Assembly: GCA_903881085.1 (NCBI GenBank)
Contig: CAIRSA010000471.1
Coordinates: forward strand, 1-41,387
Reading direction: 5' to 3'
DNA length: 41,387 bases
Source of the DNA: an uncultured Acidobacteriia bacterium
GTDB lineage: Bacteria > Acidobacteriota > Terriglobia > Bryobacterales > Bryobacteraceae
This document shows, in pieces, positions 32,160-39,020 of the stretch. The notes below the pieces were generated by a model that did not search any database, was not told the origin of the DNA, and saw nothing but the letters and a program-made list of their open reading frames with translations. Position 1 is the first letter of the stretch, and each line of letters starts with the position of its first letter. The translations under genes and the position numbers were made by a program.

Positions 32160-32955
32160 GAGTACGGTTCAAGAAATAGCGAGCATGGCCGCGACGGGTG
32201 TGCCAATCGATGAGTTGCCAGTCAAGTACGCGCTGGTTCCAGCCGGCATGAAACTGGAGTCGCTGGAAAACTGGCAGTTTGCAGACAAACCAATGCACAA
32301 AAAGACGAAGGTGCAACTGGAAACGGTCGCTTCGTTCTTGGAGTATTGGAATCTGTTTAAGAATCCAACATCCCGTATCTTCGCCAAGCGCGACGGGTTG
32401 ACATTCACGGCACGGCTTGACTATCACGAGGCTGGCGAAAATGGGGCTTCGAGTTACATGCACCACGTGGCAACCCTGAAGCTCAAGACAACGGAAGAGT
32501 TTGATACTTGGATGGAAAAAGACAAAGGGCGGATGAGCCAATCCGATTTTGTCGAATTCATTGAGGACAACGCTTTCGATGTCATCTCGCCGAGTTCCGC
32601 CACCATGACAGAAATCGCTCGCGACATGAGCGTCAAGGCTGACGTCAACTTCCAGAGCGCGGTGCGCACCTCGAATGGATCCGTGCAGCTCGGATACCAG
32701 GAAGAGGTAAAGGGGTCATTTGGAACGGGCAAGATCGACATTCCCGAGATATTCCGGATCAAGATCCAAGTGTTCGAAGGCGGTCCAGCCTGTGAGATCG
32801 ATGCCCGACTGAAGTTCAGGCTGAACAGTGGAAAGCTCACGATCTGGTATGAACTCATCCGCGCGAAAAAGCTGGTCGACAAAGAGTTCGAATACGCGTG
32901 CACCAAGATTGGCGAGGAGTCCGGTACGACCATTCTGATGGGCGGATTGGTCTAA
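32152..32955 (+). CDS. DUF2303 (YfdQ-like) phage protein
   Basis: 267 residues from ATG 32152. The family features are the start VKYALVPAGMKLESLENW, the middle ETVASFLEYWNLFK and LDYHEAGENGASSYMHH, and the C-terminal beta region IPEIFRIKIQVFEGG. DUF2303 proteins are widespread in temperate phages; their function is not known. The long upstream in-frame extension to 32128 lacks a ribosome site. Confidence 0.8.
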   Translation: MDKSTVQEIASMAATGVPIDELPVKYALVPAGMKLESLENWQFADKPMHKKTKVQLETVASFLEYWNLFKNPTSRIFAKRDGLTFTARLDYHEAGENGASSYMHHVATLKLKTTEEFDTWMEKDKGRMSQSDFVEFIEDNAFDVISPSSATMTEIARDMSVKADVNFQSAVRTSNGSVQLGYQEEVKGSFGTGKIDIPEIFRIKIQVFEGGPACEIDARLKFRLNSGKLTIWYELIRAKKLVDKEFEYACTKIGEESGTTILMGGLV

Positions 32956-33080
32956 TGCCTTGCGTTTGCGGCCATGACTTCGAAGATCACGGGGACATTC
33001 CAGGATTTCCGGGATCGTCCGCGTGTACAGACGAGGATTGCGATTGCTGCTGTTACGAAGAAGACGACAGCGACGAATAA
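32955..33080 (+). CDS. Cys-rich small zinc-ribbon-like protein, 41 residues
   Basis: ATG 32955 overlaps the previous stop by one base (TAATG). The sequence has CVCGHDFEDHG near the start and CTDEDCDCCCYEEDD near the end: seven Cys and two His in 41 residues. This fits a zinc-binding knuckle found in small phage proteins. The acidic C-terminus is notable. Confidence 0.6.
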   Translation: MPCVCGHDFEDHGDIPGFPGSSACTDEDCDCCCYEEDDSDE

Positions 33081-33132
33081 GTCGCTGAACAACGTAAGGG
33101 GGCGGCCCGCGCGCCCCACTCTGAGGAGAGTG

Positions 33133-33375
33133 ATGAACGAAAAACAAATCAAACTGGCCCGGCATGCGCTCGGCCTGCCGCAACCAAACAAGACATCCTA
33201 CCGAAATCGCTTCTATGTGAGCGGAGGAAACGTTACTGATTGGCTTGAGATGAAGTCCAATGGGCACGCCGATAACGTGTACGAGCACTACTGGCTCACG
33301 CCTGCTGGTGCAGCCTTGGCGTTGCTACCCGGCGAGAAGTTGGACCGCGAAGACTTTCCGAAGGGTGCAAAATGA
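33133..33375 (+). CDS. unknown phage-type protein
   Basis: 80 residues, ATG 33133 with GAGGAGAG upstream. Starts KQIKLARHALGLPQPNKTSYRNRF and ends YWLTPAGAALALLPGEKLD, a pattern I recall in small phage proteins of unknown function. Preceded by 52 bp without a gene. Confidence 0.6.
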   Translation: MNEKQIKLARHALGLPQPNKTSYRNRFYVSGGNVTDWLEMKSNGHADNVYEHYWLTPAGAALALLPGEKLDREDFPKGAK

Positions 33376-33812
33376 CAAAAGAAACCCTGGCCGCCATGAT
33401 TGACGGCCGCGAATACCTAAACGAAATTACCGGGATCGAGGAGGCATTGGCCGCCGCAAACGGGCTTATCGTAGTCCTCGGCCGGTCCGATGATATCTGT
33501 GAGATGCTCGGCGCCATCAATGATGAGGTTGGCGCAGACCACGGAGGATCTGTCTTCCTTTCGCCTGTAGGTCGAAGGGTGATCGAATTCCCCGATCGCG
33601 ACGAACTCGACGTGCTGCGAAAGTTCGGGCTCGAAGGCGCATGGAGTGACTTCATCGCAGGCGCAATCAAGATCGACGTCTCACGCGGCGGTCAAGTGGG
33701 CTCAGGTTGGAGTTACAAAACCACCCAGCGGCACGCCACGTTCCAGGTCATGGAAGGGCCGGAAGTCTACTGCACCGGGATTGTTATCGACCTAAAGGAG
33801 TGTGCATTTTGA
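33372..33812 (+). CDS. unknown phage-type protein
   Basis: 146 residues, ATG 33372 in an ATGA overlap. Helical N-terminus with MIDGREYLNEITGIEEALAA and two Gly-rich turns. No known motif. Its stop overlaps the TTG start of the following gene (TTGA). Confidence 0.55.
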   Translation: MTKETLAAMIDGREYLNEITGIEEALAAANGLIVVLGRSDDICEMLGAINDEVGADHGGSVFLSPVGRRVIEFPDRDELDVLRKFGLEGAWSDFIAGAIKIDVSRGGQVGSGWSYKTTQRHATFQVMEGPEVYCTGIVIDLKECAF

Positions 33813-34075
33813 GTGTACTAACGCTGAAGGGTGACAAGAGCAACCCGATCACTAACCGGTTTGCTGGCGAAGTCCGCGCATTGGATCCGCTTTCGACTGG
33901 CTACGTCGATGCCGTTTACAGGCTCGATCAATCGCGGCAACGGCGAGAGGCTATGGCCGGGGAGATCATCTCGGAGATTTCCAATTCGCTGGGTCGTTTC
34001 ACGTTTGCCGACGATGACTTATTCGCAAAGCTTGACGCTGCGGCGCGATCCGTTATCGCTGGGAGGACCATGTAA
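33809..34075 (+). CDS. unknown small phage-type protein, TTG start
   Basis: 88 residues. TTG 33809 is chosen because it overlaps the upstream TGA and has AAAGGAG 9 nt before it; no ATG or GTG suits. Contains NPITNRFAGEVRALDPLSTGYVDAV and a helical second half ending RSVIAGRTM. Stop shares a base with the next ATG (TAATG). Confidence 0.55.
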   Translation: MSVLTLKGDKSNPITNRFAGEVRALDPLSTGYVDAVYRLDQSRQRREAMAGEIISEISNSLGRFTFADDDLFAKLDAAARSVIAGRTM

Positions 34076-35079
34076 TGGGCGCGCAGGGAAATGGTGGCAT
34101 CGGTTGGTGTGACTTCACTTTTAACCCATGGGTTGGGTGCCTGAAGGTTTCGCCGGCGTGCGCGCATTGCTACGCGGAATCGCTTGATCACAGATGGGGA
34201 AATGATCGATGGGGCGCCGACAAACAGCGCGGCGTGACAAGCGAATCGCACTGGCAGCAACCACGCGCATGGAATCGCAAAGCGCAGCGCGACGTTAAGC
34301 GATACCGCGTGTTCTGTGGGTCGATGTGCGACGTCATGGAGGATCGGCCAGACCTGTACGCAGTGCGCGAGCGGCTATTTCGATTGATTGGAGACACGCG
34401 CAATATCGATTGGCTACTACTGACGAAGCGCCCTGATAACTTCGCTCGGTTTCTGCCATGGGGCGACAATACGAGGATGTTCGGCGCGGCGTCTGGGCCA
34501 TGGCCCAACGTCTGGCTGGGGACTACGGTCGAGAATCAGGAGTACGCCGACAAGCGCATCCCGCACTTACTCAGCACGCCGGCCGCGGTGCGGTTTGTCA
34601 GTTATGAGCCCGCGTTGGGGCCGATCAATTTCGACGAATTCATGTGGCTTTACGATGAGTCGGGGCGAACCCGGCGAAGAATGCCGCTCGGCGGATGGGA
34701 TTGTCCACAACCGCTCGGCTGGGTGATCGCTGGCGGAGAGAGCGGGCCGGGAGCGCGGCCTTCGCACCTTGATTGGTTTCGATCTGCGCGTGACCAGTGC
34801 GCGGCGGCCGGCACGCCATTTTACTTCAAGCAGCACGGCGAATGGGTAGCATTACCAGTTAACCAAATCCCAGTAGATGGAGGCGATTTCAAACTGGTAA
34901 GTATCGATGAGCGTAAGCCCTTTTCGAGTGGTTTCTTCAATCAGTCCCATGCGCTTCATTCAATGCTTACGAATCCTTTCTATGGGTGGCAATTGCCAGT
35001 AGTCAAGGTTGGCAAAAAAGCCGCCGGCCGACTGCTCGACGGCGTGGAGCACAGCGAATTCCCAGAGGTGTCGGAATGA
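34075..35079 (+). CDS. DUF5131 / phage Gp37-Gp68 family protein
   Basis: 334 residues. The Cys motif at 22-32 (CLKVSPACAHCYAE, C-x6-C-x2-C) resembles the cluster-binding motif of radical-SAM-like proteins. Further family markers are FCGSMCDVMED, WLLLTKRPDNFARFLP, VWLGTTVENQEYADKRIPHL, FVSYEPALGPI and WVIAGGESGPGARPSHLDW. The family is found in phages and plasmids; its reaction is not established. GGAGGA lies 11 nt before ATG 34075. Confidence 0.88.
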   Translation: MGAQGNGGIGWCDFTFNPWVGCLKVSPACAHCYAESLDHRWGNDRWGADKQRGVTSESHWQQPRAWNRKAQRDVKRYRVFCGSMCDVMEDRPDLYAVRERLFRLIGDTRNIDWLLLTKRPDNFARFLPWGDNTRMFGAASGPWPNVWLGTTVENQEYADKRIPHLLSTPAAVRFVSYEPALGPINFDEFMWLYDESGRTRRRMPLGGWDCPQPLGWVIAGGESGPGARPSHLDWFRSARDQCAAAGTPFYFKQHGEWVALPVNQIPVDGGDFKLVSIDERKPFSSGFFNQSHALHSMLTNPFYGWQLPVVKVGKKAAGRLLDGVEHSEFPEVSE

Positions 35080-35102
35080 TCTCAACTCGGAGGCCATATC
35101 AA

Positions 35103-35531
35103 ATGCTAAAACCTAAACTCACGATCTGTTTCAGTGAGGGATGCGAGCGGCCACGGCACAAGTCATCAAATCGTTGCCAAACGTGCCGCAAGGCGATCAA
35201 CGCAAAATACTGGCTTGAAATCGGCAGAGATGCGGCAGAGAAAAAAACACGCGAACGTGACGAGCGAATCAGCCAGCGCGCGCCGGTGACGTCTACCGAA
35301 GAGATCGAAGCGGACGCCGCGGCACGCGCGGAGATGGCCATTACGCAAAAGCAGAATCCCATGATGCCCGATGACTTCGTTCATAAGTATCCTGCTCTGA
35401 CATTCGACCAGATGTATCAGGCGCGGCTGGAACGGATTGAGAGAAGTGGGCGCAGTTTGAACGATGGTGATGCGATGGCAATAAGAAAGGCGGTGGCCGA
35501 TGAATGGACAAATAAATATGGCACAAAATAA
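35103..35531 (+). CDS. unknown phage-type protein with Cys pair
   Basis: 142 residues from ATG 35103, which has CGGAGG about 12 nt upstream; an in-frame ATG 35076 overlapping the previous stop would add nine residues. N-terminal CFSEGCERPRHKSSNRCQTCRKA suggests a zinc site. Then comes a charged helical segment (AAEKKTRERDERIS) and a C-terminal helix. Not recognised. By analogy with the bridging mini-ORFs nearby I prefer 35103. Confidence 0.5.
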   Translation: MLKPKLTICFSEGCERPRHKSSNRCQTCRKAINAKYWLEIGRDAAEKKTRERDERISQRAPVTSTEEIEADAAARAEMAITQKQNPMMPDDFVHKYPALTFDQMYQARLERIERSGRSLNDGDAMAIRKAVADEWTNKYGTK

Positions 35532-35745
35532 CGACGCGCGGCTCTTGTTCGTGGACGGGATTTGCCGTGGTTGCGTGATTGATGTTGGCCTTGGGATGGG
35601 GATCGGGTGGAAAGTGCACGGGCTCAATTCGTACAAAGAGGGCCTAGTCTACGACGCTTTCGTTGACGCAATGCGCGATTGCCTCGATTGGGTCCTGAAG
35701 GCGTCAGCGAAGGACGCGGTGATTGCGTGGAGTTTCATATGGTAA
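35500..35745 (+). CDS. unknown small phage-type protein
   Basis: 81 residues from ATG 35500 (AAAGG upstream), or 75 from ATG 35518. Overlaps the gene before by 32 bp. Gly-rich centre (VIDVGLGMGIGWKVHG) and a helical end (AFVDAMRDCLDWVLKA). Not recognised. Its stop lies inside the deaminase start region. Confidence 0.5.
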   Translation: MNGQINMAQNNDARLLFVDGICRGCVIDVGLGMGIGWKVHGLNSYKEGLVYDAFVDAMRDCLDWVLKASAKDAVIAWSFIW

Positions 35746-36188
35746 AGCCATCATGGAGCGCCTACTTCATGGAGATGCTGCCGGCTATCGCGGCGCGGTC
35801 TTGCGATCCCAATACTAAGTGCTCCTGTGTCATTGTCGGGCCGGATCACGAGATACGCTCAACAGGCTATAACGGCATGCCTCGCGGCATCGTCGAGAGC
35901 GCTGATCGTCTGGAGAGGCCAGAGAAATATTTCTGGATCGAGCACGCCGAGCGCAACGCCATCTATAATGCCGCGCGGTGTGGTACGTCGCTGGCCGGCT
36001 GCACGATGTATCTATCCTGGGTTCCCTGCATGGATTGCGCCAGGGCCATCGCGCAGGCCGGGATCGCCGTGTTGGTATGCGATAAAGCGACGACCGATGC
36101 GCGCGCTGGCGATCCTCGATGGAAGCCTGACTTCGACCGGTCGACGGATCTACTGCGTGAGGCGGGAGTTCGGGTTTATTGGGCATGA
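35739..36188 (+). CDS. deoxycytidylate (dCMP) deaminase
   Basis: 149 residues. Converts dCMP to dUMP for the phage nucleotide supply. Zinc-site motifs: HAE at 69-71 (WIEHAERNAIYNAAR) and PCMDC at 96-100, the ComEB-type spacing. N-terminal SCDPNTKCSCVIVGPDHEI and GYNGMPRG are also typical. ATG 35739 overlaps the previous stop by 7 bp. Its own stop overlaps a bridging mini-ORF (36185). Confidence 0.88.
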   Translation: MVKPSWSAYFMEMLPAIAARSCDPNTKCSCVIVGPDHEIRSTGYNGMPRGIVESADRLERPEKYFWIEHAERNAIYNAARCGTSLAGCTMYLSWVPCMDCARAIAQAGIAVLVCDKATTDARAGDPRWKPDFDRSTDLLREAGVRVYWA

Positions 36189-36214
36189 CGGCGCAGAGGA
36201 GCGCATCAGTATGA
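36185..36214 (+). CDS. bridging mini-ORF (9 residues) between deaminase and HD gene
   Basis: ATG 36185 overlaps the deaminase stop (ATGA), and its stop TGA 36212-36214 overlaps the HD gene start (ATGA). It contains the AGAGGAG Shine-Dalgarno of the HD gene. Probably a device for ribosome hand-over rather than a functional peptide. Confidence 0.35.
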   Translation: MTAQRSASV

Positions 36215-36846
36215 AAATTGGAACAAAGAGTGTCTTATTTGGAGCACATGCTTTCTGGCTGCATCCGTGGTTCGTCGCGGCGGCCTGGACTAAGCTCTAC
36301 GGCTTCCCGTTTGATCTTCGCCTGTGGGCTGCGTTCTTTCTGCACGATCTTGGATACATCGGATGCCCAAACATGGACGGGCCGGAAGGCGAGACGCACG
36401 TCGAACTGGGCGCAAAGATCATGCACGCGCTCTTTGACAGTCCAAAGGGAGATTGTCGCATCTACCGGGGTGATATCTGCTATCACGGCGGCGGTGCTTG
36501 TTGGAAGTGGTACGACTTTTCCAGGTTTCACTCGCGCTACTATGCCAAGAAACTGCGTCAACCTGTTTCCCAGCTCTGCTTCGCCGACAAACTCAGTTTC
36601 GCACTCACTCCGCGTTGGCTATACCTTCCGATGGTCACCGCCACCGGTGAGATCAATGAGTATTTGAAAAACGCGCAGAAGGCCGACAGCGCGCATTGGA
36701 AGCCGACTGGCGATGACAAGAAGGTCTGGCATGCGCAGCTTTGTGACTACATGACGAAGTGGGTAGAGACCCACAAAGACGGTTCACATGACACCTGGAC
36801 TAATGCCAACCGCCACGCAATAACAGATAGCGGAGTAACGAAATAA
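36211..36846 (+). CDS. HD-domain-like phage hydrolase
   Basis: 211 residues from ATG 36211 with AGAGGAG 11 nt upstream. HD motif in FFLHDLGYIG (His45-Asp46), further His at 13, 18, 63 and 72 (GAHAFWLHPW, THVELGAKIMH) that could bind metal. HD enzymes are phosphohydrolases, often acting on nucleotides; next to a dCMP deaminase a nucleotide substrate is plausible. The substrate is not known. Confidence 0.7.
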   Translation: MKIGTKSVLFGAHAFWLHPWFVAAAWTKLYGFPFDLRLWAAFFLHDLGYIGCPNMDGPEGETHVELGAKIMHALFDSPKGDCRIYRGDICYHGGGACWKWYDFSRFHSRYYAKKLRQPVSQLCFADKLSFALTPRWLYLPMVTATGEINEYLKNAQKADSAHWKPTGDDKKVWHAQLCDYMTKWVETHKDGSHDTWTNANRHAITDSGVTK

Positions 36847-36872
36847 TCGAGCCCTTAAAGGGGGGACTCCAC

Positions 36873-37067
36873 ATGTTACAAACTGATGCAATTATCGCTC
36901 CAAAGAAGTGCAGGTGTGGCAATGGAAAGCCGCACTGGAAGACGTTTGGCGAGTGTTTGGATTGCCAAAAGTTGAAGCGCCGCGCCAAGCGCGCCGAAAA
37001 CAAGCCTGTCGATCCCAGTAAGTGGAAATCTGGCAGCTTAAATTGCCGAATGTGGAGGGCTCAGTAG
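36873..37067 (+). CDS. small zinc-finger-like protein
   Basis: 64 residues from ATG 36873 (AAGGGGGG upstream). CRCGNGKPHWKTFGECLDCQ (Cys at 13, 15, 28, 31) looks like a zinc ribbon, followed by a very basic stretch KLKRRAKRAENK. Possibly DNA or RNA binding. The next gene starts right after its stop. Confidence 0.55.
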   Translation: MLQTDAIIAPKKCRCGNGKPHWKTFGECLDCQKLKRRAKRAENKPVDPSKWKSGSLNCRMWRAQ

Positions 37068-37262
37068 ATGGCTAGGTGTGTTGTCCTTGTGAGTAAATCC
37101 GGAAAGAGTTGGTTGGTAAGATCATCCGCAATAAACGCGGTCTCAATCGGAGAATGCCTCGTGTTTATTGCTGGCGATTCGAGCGGCATCGAAGTCACAG
37201 AAATGAGCATGCAGGCAGCGTGCTCCGCAATGGAAGAAAGCGCTAACGAGGCGGCCCAATGA
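37068..37262 (+). CDS. unknown small phage-type protein
   Basis: 64 residues, ATG 37068 immediately after the previous TAG. Starts ARCVVLVSKSGKSWLVRSS, where the GKS is not a true P-loop. Acidic C-terminus. Ends in an ATGA overlap. Not recognised. Confidence 0.5.
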   Translation: MARCVVLVSKSGKSWLVRSSAINAVSIGECLVFIAGDSSGIEVTEMSMQAACSAMEESANEAAQ

Positions 37263-37792
37263 GCGCAAACTGGACAGAAGAAGAGCTTGCCGCGCATGAG
37301 TTGAAGAAGACATGCCAGCCGCGGACGGTGCTTCCAGGCTCCGCTCCGAGTATTGTCAGGCCACGAGCACCGGCCAGTAATTACGCCATGTCTGTAACTC
37401 GCGAACCCAAAGACCCATTAAACAAAACAGAAAGGGCCTACGCTGAGTTCGCTGAATCCCTCCGCTTGGCTAAGTTGATCAGGGCTTGGGAAGCGCATCC
37501 TTGGAGCACTAAGTTGCGCGATGGAGTGAAGTACACTCCCGATTTCATGATTGAGGAAAACGACCGCACCATGACGATGGTCGACACCAAAGCCGAATGG
37601 GTGAAATCGAAGGCGGAGATGCGTGCGAATCCCAATGGTAAAAAGACAAAGGTGCATGTCGAAGCTGATGCCCGCGTGCGCCTCATGTGGGCTGCGCAGA
37701 AGTTCCCGCAGTTCCACTGGGTGATCGCCTGGCAGGATCGGAAGACGGGAGAATGGATGCGTCGTGAGTTTGAACCGGATGGGGCCTTATGA
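37259..37792 (+). CDS. DUF1064-like phage nuclease
   Basis: 177 residues. Contains the DUF1064-type pattern NKTERAYAEFAESLRLA, then a strand region with YTPDFMI and MVDTKAEWVK, matching the PD...(D/E)xK arrangement, then FPQFHWVIAW. Family members are phage nucleases thought to act on branched or recombining DNA. A long N-terminal extension of about 55 residues precedes the domain. ATG 37259 overlaps the upstream stop. Confidence 0.72.
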   Translation: MSANWTEEELAAHELKKTCQPRTVLPGSAPSIVRPRAPASNYAMSVTREPKDPLNKTERAYAEFAESLRLAKLIRAWEAHPWSTKLRDGVKYTPDFMIEENDRTMTMVDTKAEWVKSKAEMRANPNGKKTKVHVEADARVRLMWAAQKFPQFHWVIAWQDRKTGEWMRREFEPDGAL

Positions 37793-37839
37793 TAGCGCTA
37801 ATCCAGCGCAAGTTCGCATCCCATGAGGTGACACTTTGA
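37789..37839 (+). CDS. bridging mini-ORF (16 residues)
   Basis: ATG 37789 overlaps the DUF1064 stop (ATGA), and its stop TGA 37837-37839 overlaps the TTG start of the next gene (TTGA). Carries GAGGTG, the Shine-Dalgarno of the next gene. The peptide has no feature. Confidence 0.35.
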   Translation: MIALIQRKFASHEVTL

Positions 37840-37988
37840 CCCTACCAGGAAACACCGCAGACTGGCCAGCCGAAGCCCGCGCATGGATGGCCAATGCATA
37901 TCTGGCGATGGACGGAAAGGGCGTCCCGTACAAGAAACGCATGATCCAGGCAGAGTATTTGACGCGGCAAGAGTGGAAAACTAGATGA
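37836..37988 (+). CDS. small phage-type protein, 50 residues, TTG start
   Basis: TTG 37836 with GAGGTG 5 nt upstream. Helical: WPAEARAWMANAYLAMDGKG, YKKRMIQAEYLTRQEW. Not recognised. Its stop overlaps the DUF1643 start (ATGA). Confidence 0.45.
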   Translation: MTLPGNTADWPAEARAWMANAYLAMDGKGVPYKKRMIQAEYLTRQEWKTR

Positions 37989-38497
37989 AAGATCTACCCG
38001 GTAACATCAAGTCAACTGCCATCTTCGGTGGGTCAAACAACGAATACCGATACGTGCTTACGCGAGTCTGGGATGAGTCACTTCCGGCTATCGCGTTCCT
38101 GATGCTCAATCCATCGACGGCGGATGAGCGTAAAGACGATCCAACCGTAGCTAAGTGCCGACGATTGGCGACAAGGTGGGGTTACGGTGCGCTGCACGTC
38201 CTGAACCTGTTCGCGATCAGGGCAACTGATCCAAGGGATATGAAGCGCCATCCATACCCGATTGGGTCGGTAAATTCGAGCCACATCGTTCGGGTAGCGA
38301 AGGATATAAGGGTCATTGCCGCATGGGGCAACCATGGCTCCCATCGGGGTCGGGCGGCGGTGGTGTGTCGCTGCCTGAGAGAGTATCAAATTCCCCTATT
38401 TTGCCTGCGCGTCACTAAGCAGGGAGAGCCGCAACATCCGCTTTACATTCCAGAAAATATTGAACCACAGGAGTATCATGGCACAACTACCACGTAG
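37985..38497 (+). CDS. DUF1643 protein
   Basis: 170 residues. DUF1643 signature: YRYVLTRVWDESLPAIAFLMLNPSTADERKDDPT, then RRLATRWGYGALHVLNLFAIRATDPRDM and IAAWGNHG. Found in phages and mobile elements; biochemical function unknown. ATG 37985 in an ATGA overlap. Its last 20 bp overlap the next gene. Confidence 0.88.
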   Translation: MKDLPGNIKSTAIFGGSNNEYRYVLTRVWDESLPAIAFLMLNPSTADERKDDPTVAKCRRLATRWGYGALHVLNLFAIRATDPRDMKRHPYPIGSVNSSHIVRVAKDIRVIAAWGNHGSHRGRAAVVCRCLREYQIPLFCLRVTKQGEPQHPLYIPENIEPQEYHGTTTT

Positions 38498-38687
38498 CCC
38501 TTTAGATTGGCCGAAGGAAGTTAAGACGGCGGCGAAGATAAGAACCAAGCGGTTGATCATGAAGGCAAAGAGCGACGCCTTGAACCAGGTGCGACAGGAG
38601 TACGAATCGCGGCCGGAGTGCGCTCCGGAGCCGGAGCAAAGGACACAAAAACGACATGGGCAACAATCAAGCATTTTCAAGTTTTGA
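38478..38687 (+). CDS. unknown small basic protein
   Basis: 69 residues from ATG 38478 with CAGGAG 5 nt upstream, inside the DUF1643 end. Lys/Arg-rich helix KEVKTAAKIRTKRLIMKAKS, then CAPEPEQRTQKRHG, encoded in part by the 19-bp repeat at 38618. Overlaps the next gene by 32 bp. Not recognised. Confidence 0.5.
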   Translation: MAQLPRSPLDWPKEVKTAAKIRTKRLIMKAKSDALNQVRQEYESRPECAPEPEQRTQKRHGQQSSIFKF

Positions 38688-39008
38688 AGCGTCAGTGATT
38701 GCGGTTTACAACCGAGGCTTTCTCGATAAGGACTTACTGCACGCTCTCGCTAGTCCCTACGAGGGAATGGACATCGACCGGGGCGGGATGGAGGGAACGT
38801 TGGCCCACGATGGCCTCGACATCGACGATATCATCTTCAAAGTTTACGCGGTAAAACTTCCGCCTAAGCCGGTACTTCCGGATGATTATCGAGACTGGAC
38901 TCCCAAGCAGGACGCCCAAAACGAAAAATGGGTGGATAAAAAATACAACGCGATGAGTAAGATCGAGCGCCGGTGGGGGTGGCGCTGATGTGCGCTCCGG
39001 AGCCGGAG
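38618..39008 (+). repeat. 19-bp direct repeat copies at 38618-38636 and 38990-39008
   Basis: The sequence gtgcgctccggagccggag occurs exactly at both places and flanks the gene at 38656. Inside is the palindrome ctccggag. The second copy lies at the start of the methyltransferase gene and encodes its upstream mini-ORF. Only the two 19-bp copies are repeated, not the DNA between them. Confidence 0.7.
38656..38988 (+). CDS. unknown phage-type protein
   Basis: 110 residues from ATG 38656. Pattern VIAVYNRGFLDKDLLHALASPYEGMDIDRGG, then DIDDIIFKVYAV and a charged end YNAMSKIERRWGWR. Not recognised. Its stop TGA is joined to an ATG (TGATG) that opens the mini-ORF before dcm. Confidence 0.55.
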   Translation: MGNNQAFSSFEASVIAVYNRGFLDKDLLHALASPYEGMDIDRGGMEGTLAHDGLDIDDIIFKVYAVKLPPKPVLPDDYRDWTPKQDAQNEKWVDKKYNAMSKIERRWGWR

Positions 39009-39020
39009 GCCGCGCGGTGA
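38988..39020 (+). CDS. bridging mini-ORF (10 residues) before the methyltransferase
   Basis: ATG 38988 overlaps the upstream TGA (TGATG); stop TGA 39018-39020 overlaps the GTG start of the methyltransferase (GTGA). Contains the GGAGG used by the methyltransferase. The peptide (MCAPEPEAAR) echoes CAPEPEQR of the gene at 38478 because of the shared 19-bp repeat. Confidence 0.35.
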   Translation: MCAPEPEAAR

